Source: Colias croceus (lineage: Eukaryota; Arthropoda; Insecta; Lepidoptera; Pieridae). Taken from it: DNA of 64,000 bases. A model generated the notes under the pieces. It did no database searches, was not told where the DNA came from, and saw only the letters and a list, made by a program, of their open reading frames with translations. Below, piece after piece: positions 46,035 through 58,500 of this stretch. The DNA lies in contig NC_059565.1 in the NCBI RefSeq assembly GCF_905220415.1, positions 1,123,501 to 1,187,500 on the forward strand, in the 5' to 3' direction. Both the position numbers and the translations under genes were made by a program. Every line of letters starts with the position of its first letter. The first letter of the stretch is position 1.

Positions 46035-46213
46035 ACTAGCTTACCGCCCGCGGCTTCGCCCGCTTTCTCTAAAACGATTTGAGATTTAAACTATCCTATC
46101 TCTCAAGTTGGATCGAACTGCACATAGTGTGCGAATTTTATTATAATCGGTTAAGTGGTTTAGGAGTCCATTGAGGACAAACATTGTGACACGAGATTTA
46201 TATATATTAAAGA
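46035..46213 (-). mobile_element. Helitron-like copy
   Basis: Starts ACTAGCTTACCGCCCGCGGC; the body differs from other subfamilies after CTCTAAAACG. Confidence 0.65.
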
Positions 46214-48058
46214 TTACATAATAACGTAGAAAAACTGTATTTTAGAATTTCTTTATGATTTAAAATTTATAAATGTCCGTAATCCTTTAAAAGTTATAGT
46301 TTTACCAGTAACCGTCTAGCCCTTCCTTATATAAATATTTGATACGTCTTATATGGCTAAATGAAACCAAAGAAAATTGCAAAGAACTTAATTAATAAAA
46401 CTCCCATTTAAATTTCTAAAATCCATTGTTTATTTTATTGAATCAATCCTCTAAGATTATTACAAACAAAAAAAGATTATTTTCTCATTTGTTCTAAATA
46501 AACGACGGCCTCAATATTAACAATTTTATTACCATTCAATCACAGATCATATTATGTTAAACTAAAAAGCGTGTCTGTGTTTCTGAAGATTTTTATTATC
46601 AATTACGATAATATTCAAGCATTTTGTATCATCTAAGCAATTATGTATACCAAATGTACTAAATTAGACTACTTATACCAATATTCCTAACTCAAACAAC
46701 AATACATAATAAGAGCTTTGCACTCAATTTGAGTCACGTATTTGCGTCATCTAGTTCAATATTATGTTATCTGTGGTCCATATACTTTAATTTTAAAACA
46801 ATTTAATAAAATAAATAACTTAAAATGTCGTTGTGTTTTAAAGGCCAATTCGTACTTGAAATTATGCCTTCGTATTCAACTATTATTTGCTAATAAGGTC
46901 ATAAAACTATACCCCGTGTTCCTATTTCTTTAGTACTTTTATATCTAAATAGGTTTTTTTATTAGTTTCTATTTCAGGGCGTTAGTCGATGTTTCTACTA
47001 AATATTGTGTCAAATAAAAAGTGTTGCCAGTAACAAATATTTGGTAGAAAAAGTCTTTGCCCTAAATCCAAGAAGTGCCTATTTAGTATGTATTTTGTAT
47101 ACTTAAAATAGTATGTAAGTTATATGTAGATAATATTATTATGTGTATTATTTAATGTCTATTGTTTTATGGGATTTTAATTATTAATTATTGCCACATT
47201 AAAAAAAATATTATCGGCTATTTTGTTTTGACCAAAGATCCATTGATACCATGTTAAGTTGCAATATATATTTTTAAATTTAAAATTGTTTGATTGATAT
47301 ATATGTTCATTTTCAATTCATATACATAATATTATGTGATGTTTGTTGTTTTTCAATAGTTTTTTGGATAAATTTCAAAGACCAAATACAGTTTCAAATA
47401 CAGTTTCACTGTAAAAGTTTTAAGACATCGACATGTTACATCGTGAGAGACAGGGATGGATGTATACAAATGCTATCTTGCATCTCTGTCTAACATTGAT
47501 TTACTTCGAACATTAATATTACGTGGATACAGTTATAATTAAAATCCTTAACAATAGTATAACTTTAATGTTTGCGCAGTATTAATTATTTTTGCCTTAT
47601 TTTGTACTTAATACCTATAAAAGTATCGTTGATTTTATTTTTGTTTTTATTTTAAATAGAATAATAATTTCGGTTTCATATAAATCATAGGGTATGTATG
47701 TAATTTATTTTAAATATATCTTTTATTGGTAATTCACCAATTTGTGTTAAGGTTTTAAAATGTATTTGTGTCTGCCCGAATAAATGTTATTGTATGTTAT
47801 GTAACGGGAATAAATAAATATATACGCAAAATTTTTTTTTTATTGAAGGAGTAGTTGTGCCCTGGGGTTTGTTTACTACTTATATTATTACTTATTGTTA
47901 CGTTATTCAAGTAGACTTTATTACTGATAATGCTAAAGGCGTTTATTTTTCTATGTGTCATAAGAAACAATTTTTTATAATTAACAGTCTTGAACCTGAT
48001 GATTTTTTTTTAAAAGGTTTTGATTAATGAAGATTAGATAGTAGTGTGATTTGAATTT

Positions 48059-48163
48059 GAAACTTCTTTATCGTCGCCTTACTCTATGACGTGACGGTAT
48101 TGCCGTGTCGCCACTTTGAAATTTCACTCTCAACGCGCCTAAAGAAGTTTCACTTAAAAAAAT
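48059..48163. mobile_element. MITE, GAAGTGAAACTTC family
   Basis: GAAACTTCTTTATCGTCGCC at the left and GCGCCTAAAGAAGTTTCACT at the right. It lies about 200 bp before the module B exon. Confidence 0.6.
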
Positions 48164-48364
48164 CTGAAATTTATAACTTAGAGCGTCTTTTCCTTGCTTT
48201 TTACGCGCGCATAACCCACCCCTGTCCTGTAGGAAGCCAGGAAAAGAAACGCCCTGCGTCCCGCCCGCGAACTGTCAAAATGACATTTCAGTGTTGCCAC
48301 TCGACAAAAAGCTATTTCTGCCAAAAAAAGTAACTAAAGGGCTGTTTCTTCTCCTCGCTTGCAG

Positions 48365-48756
48365 GTGTGCGGACGTCGACGGAAATTGTGACGCGGCATT
48401 TTATCGATATGGACGGCATCCCGATTAACGTTCACGCGAGACCACGACTCGTTGGCAGGCGGCCTAACGCGATAGTCAATATAGAGACTGATGTGTTCCA
48501 AGAGAAATCCTACAAGCAATATTCGTCGCAACACCTCAGGGACGCGTTGATAGCTGTCAAAAAGGGGTACAGTGTGTACGCGGCTTCGAACAAGTATGGG
48601 GTGCCACGGAAAACTTTGCGGAATTGGATGGAAAAGTACGACATTAAGAGTCAATTTTCTAAAGGACGTCGTGGCACGAGTAGACCGACGCAAATATTAG
48701 ATCCTTTGGATTTAATGTCCGAAACAAGATCGGAGAGATTCGACGAAGCTTTGTAA
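48365..48756 (+). CDS. BTB gene, 3' module B: single-exon pipsqueak HTH
   Basis: The acceptor CTTGCAG precedes 48,365. The exon continues the phase-1 frame (GVRTSTEIVTRHF) and ends at TAA 48,754-48,756, giving a 356-aa isoform. The psq helix-turn-helix spans about residues 276-322: YSSQHLRDALIAVKKGYSVY, then AASNKYGVPRKTLRNWMEKY. It shares VPRK(S/T)LRNWM with module A but has no intron inside the HTH. The tail is short and contains KGRRGTSRP. AATAAA at 48,955-48,960 is a fitting poly(A) signal. An ATG at 48,367 in another register is not needed. A minus-strand frame over this exon is a shadow. Confidence 0.88.
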
Positions 48757-50592
48757 GTCTGTATATAAATATTATTTGTATGCATTTATGTTTGATACGC
48801 CATTTAAGTCTGCCTAAGTCAACTTGTACTTAATATGCCAAAAATGTATTTTATGTAATTTATTGTTAGGTGTAATTTTGATGTAACGATGTAATATATG
48901 AAGGCTTTTTTTCCTAGCCACGTGTTTGCAAAGTTTAACAACGAGAAACATAAAAATAAAGAAAATTACATTTATATAGTTACAGCATTTTTTATTATAT
49001 TTTATTTATTTTTACATTGTTATTTGTACTAGTTGTCATTTTTCCCGCCCATCATTGTTAAAATTGACAGTACTTTGACATCTGTCAGTATTTTAATGCT
49101 AAAAACAGTAATTTGCAAGTTTGTGGTTAGGTCTATGTGCTCATAGCTTATAATAATAATTTAACAAATTATTTTCTTTATTAAATTTTATTATTTATCT
49201 GACGCGATTCTAAAATTTTAAATCGTGATCTATTTAATCTAATTTTAAACAATTTAATCACAATTTTTTTAAATATTGTTATTAATTTAAATTTATTTGC
49301 CATAGTCATCCTATTTTTATGATATTGCAATACTTAATAAAAATTTAGCCAATTAAAAGTCATTTATAAAAGTTTATATCTTTTTATCCAAAAAATGTTT
49401 GAATGAATCATTATTTCTAATGGCCTTGTACTTTACCGCCATTTTTAAATATGGTATAAAATAACTTAAAAATATAAACTATTAATTAAAAATAGTATTG
49501 AGTATGTACTTAATTAAAATGTCCCAATTAAATATGGTCGAATTTTGGCGGTTTTTTGTGATTGTATAAATTTATATTCTACCAGTCACTTATCGTGGCT
49601 TTGCCCAGGTTGGCCCATGAGATAAATAATATACAGTTAGGTAGTTATCATGTATTTTTTCTTGAAAATCTTATCAAAATCAATTAGTATTTAGTGGTTT
49701 CGGATTTTTTCTACTAAAAACGAACAAAAAATATGTTTTTGCTATTTGCTTTAAAAATTCTTTAATTTTTTTAACAATTTGACGATATTTTTGGGACATT
49801 TAAATAATCTAGTCTATAATAATATTATGTGAAATAATTTCGAATTACATATATATTTTCATACTAGCAACTAAGATATGTGTTAGTGTTTATATAAATA
49901 TAAATCAATTTTTTAATAAATTTTGGTAGGTAAGTATGTTTTTATTTTCACTAAATTAATTTGTAGACAGCTAAATATTGTATTTAAATCTATGTATTCA
50001 CAAGTTTTTATATTTATTCATTAATTACATAAAAAATAAAATAGTAAATACGGGATCGGTCTTGTAAAATAAAAAAATAATAATAATTATCTGTCAGGCA
50101 CAATCAAAACAGATTAAAAAAATTACATTGTTTGCAATAAGCTGTTATTTTAAAATATCTATTTTAATTTATTTGTTTAAATAAAGTTAGTTTCTAGTGC
50201 AATAAAATACAATGATTTAGTGAAAATAAAATCATCTTATTAGAAAGAAGCCAAAAATTATTCGAGTCTGCATTAGATATAAATATATAATTATTATTTA
50301 GTAAATGAAGATATTACTGCAATATTTTATAAAGGTTTTTATTTACAGCAATAACTATAGAAATGTGAGTTTTTGTGCCAATTTTTTGTTATATTTTTAG
50401 TTCCTATAAAGCCAAAGTAGATTAATTTCTTATATGAGTTCAAAGAATTGTTTGTTTTAATTATTTAATTATTATTATATAATAGTTTATTATTTGTTTA
50501 TAATAACTGTATTGTACTTATGTTGGCATTTTTTCTTTATTTCCTAACTTTTGAATCACGTTAAATATACATAATATACTACGTACTTAAAA
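48757..50592. other. AT-rich stretch, no gene recognised
   Basis: After the module B poly(A) signal the sequence is very AT-rich, without exon-like frames or recognised elements. Confidence 0.45.
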
Positions 50593-50806
50593 GAAAAAGA
50601 GTGTGTGTACTTATGTACACACGTTAGAAGTTATACTTCTTTGGCGTATGGAAAATACTAGAATATACAACTTGAACATAGTTATTAATTTTCATACCAC
50701 CTAGAACTAACTTCATGCTGTTAAATTTAGGTGTCGGTGTGCGCGCGCATCGTAACAATTCTCTCTCATCATTTTTCTCCATCGCGCCAAAAGAAGTATA
50801 ACTTCA
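50593..50806. mobile_element. GAAGTTATACTTC MITE, uninterrupted copy
   Basis: Inverse relative of the LINE-split element at 32,325-36,661. It runs from GTGTACTTATGTACACACG and TTAGAAGTTATACTTCTTTG to CCAAAAGAAGTATAACTTC. At the point where the LINE sits in the other copy this one reads straight through (TACAACTTGAACATAG). Confidence 0.8.
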
Positions 50807-51044
50807 AAAATGAGGGTCAGCAATGATATTATAAGTAAAAAGGTGTAGATAGGTTACCAACACAACATTCGATCTTCAAATACGGCACAGTAACGCACAC
50901 ACAATTCGACGTCACAGTGAGATGGCATGATTCAACTATTTTGAGCAAAAAAGAGACAACAAAATGTGGCTAATTGGCCACATTTTGTGCCACTCCACTG
51001 CGCTAAGATCCTTTTTACATAAAATATTATTGATATATAAACCT

Positions 51045-51228
51045 ACTAGCGGTCCGCCCCGGCTTCGCCCGAGGTACATATTTCGCAATAAAAAGTAGCC
51101 TATGTCCTTTCTCGGGTATCAAAATATCTCCATACCAAATTTCATGAAAATTGGTTCAGTAGTTTAGGCGTGATTGAGTAACAGACAGACAGACAGAGTT
51201 ACTTTCGCATTTATAATATTAGTATGGA
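51045..51228 (-). mobile_element. Helitron-like copy, GGTCCGCCCC subfamily
   Basis: Starts ACTAGCGGTCCGCCCCGGCT and ends AATATTAGTATGGA; intact ends. Confidence 0.78.
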
Positions 51229-52528
51229 TTAAATAAATATATTAATGATCCATTACAAAATTTTTGAAAATGTATTACATATTTGAAGAGTAAAACCAAC
51301 ATAAAACAACTTACATATATGCACTAAAGTACTAATATTTTTTTTTCTTTTTATGTATTTTAACGTGATTGTAAATGTTTTTCTTTATATACCTATCAAT
51401 TTAATAATGGTTACATTTGAAAATTTATAATTTTGTACCATTAGAATAAGGATTTGTAAATTATTATGATTAAAGGATAAATGTGGTGTAATATAGAGTT
51501 TTATTTATTTTCCTATAAAACATTTATTATTATCTCAATCAGTAGTAAAGTGTAATATAAGTACCTATATATTTGGTCTTTCGAGCCGGATTATTCAAAT
51601 TCAAATTGTTTGTTTCTTTCATTTAAATAAGGTCTTTAACTAATTTGTGATTAGAACACTCGGAACACTATTAGTAAGCAAATTAAATGCTTGTGTCAGG
51701 AGGTTCCTCTGTTTTTTTTATGTAAACTCCAACAAAAGAGCGGGCAACTCACTTTCTAGAAGCTCGTCGCCACCCATGAGCGTTCGCATTGTCAGAGACT
51801 AGGAACGTTTTGTTGACTTTTTAGAAGAAATATTACAGAAATTAAACAATATGATAGTAATGTAGCAAGTAACAGTGTTCTAGTGATTTAAGCAACAAAC
51901 TAATTAGTGCAGATTTTAGTTTACTTTAACAATACATCAATCCCTCCAACACTAGCTACGTATCCCACCCGATTTTGCCCGCGGATGAAACCGCGCGGCA
52001 CAGCTAGTCTATAATACATCTATGATGGTAACTAGAAGAGCGAGAACGGCAACTATAGTCAAAGTATTTGTATCGTTATAGAGAGCATTTATAGTACATA
52101 TATATAAAAGGTCTGATGATAATTATTTCTCATGGAACATATTTTTTTAAAGTTAACAATCGTACGTAACTAGCGGTCCGTACCAGCTCCTCTCATATCA
52201 TATATTATTATAGCATTTCTGTATTAGCATTTAGCATGGTATCCGGATAAAAAGTAGCCTAGGTACTGCCTATCTCTGTACAAAATTTCATACAAATCAG
52301 ATCAGCGGTTTTCGCGTGACAAAGTACCTCAATCCATTCTTACAAACCTTTGCGCGTAACATAAGTACAATCTGTAGAAACCAGACGCAGTTATTAAATT
52401 GTAAATTGTATGGAACTGCAAATCTGAAACAACAACTATTCAAGGTAACCTTATATTTTTGCTTATCCATCCTTTCTATTTTAACGAAATTCTACATACA
52501 CTTCTATTGTCTATGTCATTTATTTCAG
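51229..52528. other. Intron sequence before module C, repeats only
   Basis: Fragments of Helitron 3' ends at 51,952-52,007 (CCGCGCGGCACAGCTAGT) and of a GGTCCG-type copy near 52,170-52,330. No exon recognised. Confidence 0.45.
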
Positions 52529-55500
52529 AATACGCAATAGCCAACGTGCAATGTCAATACGACGGGAGTGATTCAGAGAGCGACACCCGCTCGGCTCGGA
52601 TCACGGACCACAACTACGACACGCGGGATGAACCGCCGGCTTTTATAATACAGCAGGTGTCAACGGTGAGGGTAGTTTGTTGGTTGTGTGGGTAGTTGTA
52701 AAAAATAATTTCGAGGTAAAAGCATTGAGTTATTATTATTATAGCTCAATGGGTAAAAGGGAAGAAAAGCGGTTTATAGTGTAATTCAGACTAGAATTTT
52801 AAGTTGTGTTGTATTAAGTTAAGAAACAAATATTTATTTACAACGCTAAAACGGCATTTATTTTACAAAAAAATATAAGTAAACCTTTACAAATTAACTA
52901 AATACAAATATTTGCACAATAAGAGGTCGAATTGTTGCTAATCTCTGCCAGGCAAACTGGTAGGAACGCAAATTGAAAAATAAAAAGAGAATATAAAAAC
53001 ATGCATTATGAATGATTGCCTAAAATAAGTCGGCATTGAATAAATGAATGAAAATTCTTTTTTTGTACATGTACAATGAATGTTTTGAATGAATTTTTGT
53101 GAAATATTAATCTTATTTTTATTATTTTTAATTATGTGTCCCAGCCGAACCCCACGCCCCCGTCCCAAGGCCCATACGTGGAAGTTCGTCCCACGATCAT
53201 GACGATCGGCCCCGGGTACGTTCCGTCGGTTAATGTCATACATGTTGGGGATAGACAACAGGTAAGTTGACATTTAAATATATATATACTAGTTTAAGCC
53301 AGCAGCTTTGCTCTTGTAGTCAAAGGAAATACCCACGGGAATGAGATGTTTCACTGCAGCATAAAGTAACCTAGGTATATGTCACTTTCTAGCCTGCTAA
53401 CTATCTTCAGATAAAAATAATCATATTGTAAAATATCTCCGATGCGACGTGAAAGAAAGACAGACAAACAAACACACTAGCAAATATTTACATGGACAAA
53501 AAGTATTTGGTCGAAGATTGCAGCATAATCTACCTTCGCTCAAATTGAAAGAAAGAAAGAAAAACGTTATTTCAATGGCACATAGCCTCACAAGGACATT
53601 ACGAAAACAATATAAAAAATACTAAAATGGTATCATTTCTAAATGAAATAACTTTATTTGTCCAATAAGTTTATAGAAAAACAACCATTATTTGATCATT
53701 ATCGACCCAACTAAATTTGCATTCTCAAGCAAAACTACCTTTATTTATAAAATTTATCAACAGGTAAACCAAAATCAGCCAGAATACAATATAAACAAGC
53801 GAATCCGACGGAGCGAGGTTGTATTACGGCAAGCGGCTGACTGTGTGAGCAGGGGACTGACGTTCCAGACTGTGTCCGAGCAGTTTAATATACCAATATC
53901 TACTATACGGTAATTATTTATTTATTCAAATCCTTTAATTTCTTTAAAAAAATAGGTAAGAGCTAAAAATGGACCGCTTCCTTGGTACAGTGGTTGACGC
54001 GTGAGCGTAGCACCGAGGGGTTCTGGGTTCGATTCCCGGTGGAGACAAAGAAGAAATAAATGTCTCGGTCTGGCAGGACACAGGAGGCTGATCACCTACT
54101 TGTCTCTAAAGAAAATCGATCAGTGAAACAGATGTATAATGCATCTGCCCCTTACCCCACTTGGGGACATGGGACTGAACGAAAAATAAATAGATAGGAA
54201 GCTGTTATTTTTCTCCGTTTTACAGGCTGGTTGCAGAGCTTGACCGACCATCAGTGCGTACGTCAGTCGCGCTTGTCATATGTATGGAAATTCATAAAAC
54301 CGTTCATAGCTAGACCGACCATACGCACGCGTATTGTCATGCGCATTAGTGTCATAGTCATACACATTGTTGATGCGTATCGTCAGGACCGATGGTACGC
54401 ACTGACGGTCGGTCAAGCTCTGCAACCAGCCATAATATTTCATTACAGAATGTTAACTTTTTATTAGATAAAAAGGATGTCTCTTTAATATTTTATTCCA
54501 CTGGTCGATTTTCTTTAAAAAAGAGCTTGTGTGCCGAGCACGCGTGTCAGAAGTGTAACTTCTTTGGCAAGATTCAAAGATACCAAAATCGTCTTACTCC
54601 ATGCGACTCGACCTTGCAATTTTACTCTCAACGCGCCTAAAGAAGTTTTACTTCAAAAAGCTCGTTACCTACTTTCTGACCAAAACCTTTTATTTTGTTG
54701 ATTTTTACATGGAATCAAATCCTGGACCTCAGTTCTATGATTAACCTTAACCAATAAGGTATTTAATTAAAATTAATATTTATATTTTTTGGTTTAATGG
54801 CATTCAAATGCTTTATAAATATAAATTTATAAAGAATAGAAAAAATTCGATCACAAGGCGGGACTCGAACCCGCATCCCTTCGCGCCACCCCAGGGCGGA
54901 TGCCTCACCAACTCAGCCACTCGTGACCCGCCTGAGCAATCGAATTTATTCTATCCTTTCAGTTTTATGTGTCTTAATGCGGGTTCAAGTCCCGCCTCGT
55001 GATCGAATGTTTTCTATTCTTTATAAATTTATATAAAATTAATATGTTTTTAGTTTCTTCATGGCGCGCAAGGGCATCTTACCGCGTCGGCGCAGAGGCC
55101 GCAGTACGCAAGTTGGTAATTTCTACTCACTTAATCCTACCAATATTATAAATGCGAAAGTTTGTATGGATGTATGGATGTTTGTTACTCTTTCACGTAA
55201 AAACTACTGAACCGATTACAATGAAATTTAGCACACATATAGAGGGTAACTTGGATTAACACATTGGATAATTTTTATCCCGGAAATCCCACGGGAACGG
55301 GAACTATGCGGGTTTTCCTTTGCAAACGCGGGCGAAGCCGCGGGCGGAAATCTAGTAACATTATAATAGTGTTAGACGTAACTTAATATTTTTGTGGATT
55401 TGAGCTGTCAATATAGTAGTCACTCTTTCCTGCCCGAACATGCCTAGCTGTAGAATTCTATAAATTGCCGCTTTCCTTTGACTCGTGGCATTGATTTGAT

Positions 55501-58500
55501 GGTTCTCAAATATTTATTACGCAATTTGTAGGACAATATGTCTGTTGAATTATATAAACATTAACTAAGTGAAAACAAAAAAATCAGCTTGTTAGTAATC
55601 ATTTATGATGACCTCGTTATCGATACACTTTGGAAAGGGGGACTCTTTGAACCAACCATAGATTTTGTAGGACAAATATTTTTTCGAATAATTTAGGTAA
55701 TTATCTTGAGATTGAACAAAAAAAAAATTCAGTTAGTAATAAATATTTGAGAACCATCAAATCAAAATTTTTTATCCTTGTTATCTCTGTTAGCTACCAC
55801 AATCGAGACTTTCGTACACGAAATTATTCGGTGTCTCATCAAAATAAAGCTACAAACGGAAAATCAGCTTGATAGTAGTCACTTGCAAAAATGGGCGATG
55901 TATCCTGAACTAGTACTAATAGTCGTTGACTCGCTGCGATTTGTTATCAACTACCTACATCAATTAGGTAGCTGTGATGAATCGCAGTACATTCTTATTA
56001 CATCCAAACTAATATTTAACCCGGCCTCGCGTTTATTTTCTTTTAATAGTATAATCAAAGAAGTGGCTTAATTAATTCACATTTCAACTATTTTTTTATT
56101 TGTTTATGTTGATATTTGTTTCTCAACAATCGACAACGGGATAAAATGCATTGGGTGTAGGGTGTAGTAGTTACAAAAAACCTATTATACTTTAATAATC
56201 TTATCATAGCACAAAAACCATGAATTATATACGTCTTTTATAACAAATATTAAAACATGAATTATATTTGACGACGCGGTTGGCGCAGTAGTAAAGTAAC
56301 TGCCTACTGATCCGACGGTCCCGGGTTCGATCCCCGGTCAGGGCAAATATTTGTGTGATGAACTCAATTATTTGTTCTTGGGTCTGGGTGTTATTATCTA
56401 TATATGTATTTATTAAATACTAGCTGTGCCCGCGACTTCGTCCGCGTGGAATAGTGACTGCATAGTAGTTACTAATTAACTTAATTATTGAGTAAACACG
56501 TACTACCATAAATAATTAAAAGAACTGATAGTAAAATTTATTACCGAACTGTGCTAAAAAATAAAAAAAATAAATGCCTTATTAATTTTCTATGTATTTC
56601 TTTTACATTATGTCATATTATTTTTAAGCACAAGGGGGGAGGCGAGCAAATTTCTTCCTTCCTTGTATGGATGTTATTAACTATGTATCGTGCAGCAACT
56701 GATCAGCTTAATCGATACTCAGTTCTTATCAAATCCAGCACCAAATCCAAATCAGATCTTTCCTGTCTCACGCCTGTAGTAACTAAACCGTTTAGACCGT
56801 GCAATAAAAATTAAATAAAAAAAAAACCCAACGCAACGAAGAAAAGTGCATAGAAAAAGGAATAAATAATTTCACAAACTTCCCGACGATCTTTAAAAAT
56901 AAATACCATTTTAAATATTTATAAAAAAAACAAAGTCGTCGGGGCTGCCATGCCAACATTATCATAATATAATATCATATATACCTCTATAAATATTTTT
57001 TTTAGAATGGTACTTAATTTTTAAGATCGTCGGGAAGTTTGAAAAATGATTTATTCCTTTATCTTCGTTGCTTTGGGATTTTTTTTTTAATTTTTAAATT
57101 TTTAAACTTCTGTTTCTTATTTTCATGTAATATTTTCAAGTGAGCGAGACCGAACTATCAAATGTACCTCCATATTACATTCCTACATCATATTGATTTG
57201 GGCCGTAACCGTGCCCAAATTGTAATGGACCACAGTGGCAAAAGAAGTGGTATATTTAGGAAAAAAAAATTCCAAGGGCCAGGCCTTTGTGGCTTTGAGT
57301 AGAGTTCAAAATTTCCAGGGTGTGGCTATCCTCTCGCTCCCATATCTCCTCTTCTTTCACAGATTTTTAACCCTTTCCTTTCCACCCCTAGTAAATGGCA
57401 GAACCGATTTTGATGTAAACCATATCTATACGTAATTGTACCTATATGTACATTGTACACGTCATATCCTGTCGTTTGATGCTCCATTTGGTTTATTTAT
57501 ACCCACTGTCGCCCCATAAAGTGCCCTAAATGTAATAAACGGATGAACCGATTTCGATAAAATATGACTAATTGTAATTCACACTTTGCCCTTTCATATG
57601 CCCCGCTTGAGTATATTATTTGACCACATTCGATTATTGTTCATTTCCACTTTTACCGCTGTAATCTAATAAATGGATTAACCGAATTGGATAAAAATAT
57701 AACTAACTGTACTTCACCCGTTATGCACTTTCATATTTGACAATATTCGTTTTTTTCATTCCCAATTTTACCCATATATAGGTATAATAAATGGATGAAC
57801 CGATTTTGATTAAATATGTCTAATTATACTTTACACGTCATGCCCTTTCATTTGATATGTCACTTGAGTATATTTGACAAAATTCATTTTTTTATTACCA
57901 CTTTTATACCTATATCAAATAAATGGATGAACCGATTTTGATAAAATTTGACTTATTGTTACTTTCATTTGGTCGTTCACTTTCATTTCACTTTTACCCC
58001 TATATACCTAGATATAATAAATGGATGAACCTATTTTGATAAGTACACTTTATCTAAGAACCAGCGTCTGAAAATATGCTGCCTAACAAAAAAAACCGCA
58101 TCAAATTCGGATTACCTGTTAGCGAGCTACGGTAGCACAAACATATAGTTGTCAAACACTCATCACCCATCTTTTTGCGTCGGGAGTTAAAAATATAATA
58201 CGACAATCGACATAATTTAAAGGACATTTTATGTATAAAATTTACCTAGAAAAAACATAATTCTAATTTGACCCCTTCCCCCCTACTACTTCAGCTTACC
58301 CCTCTCCCCCCCACCCTTGGGGACTTTCGATATGATCACCTGGACATTTATAGGAATAACTGTAACAGATAACTTATATCGTACACTGTACAGTGTACAA
58401 TAAATAGAATGCCTTAGCAAATGTTCGCCGTGAATACTTAAATGGTTATAACTTTTTTGTTTACGAACCGATTGACATGAAATAAACACTAAATGTTAAA

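Larger units (their letters stand above)
44813..48058. other. Intronic/intergenic stretch between modules A and B
   Basis: No exon-like frame with a phase-1 acceptor was found. It contains the LINE-tail repeat at 45,593-45,740 and a Helitron-like copy at 46,035-46,213. The remainder is AT-rich unique-looking sequence. Confidence 0.45.

Noticed and set aside
48334..48693. 119-aa minus-strand frame
   Set aside because: It is the antisense shadow of the module B exon, whose plus-strand frame has a clear psq helix-turn-helix and a matching acceptor phase.
53971..54060. tRNA gene on the plus strand
   Set aside because: The tRNA-like head runs into a SINE body and A-rich tail; no acceptor stem closes it.
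54841..54945. Working tRNA gene on the minus strand
   Set aside because: B box and A-box-like parts exist, but the stems do not fit a cloverleaf of normal length and the segment is one arm of a foldback element.
55778..56071. 97-aa plus frame
   Set aside because: More than half lies on the right TIR of a repeated element, and no domain or splice context was found.
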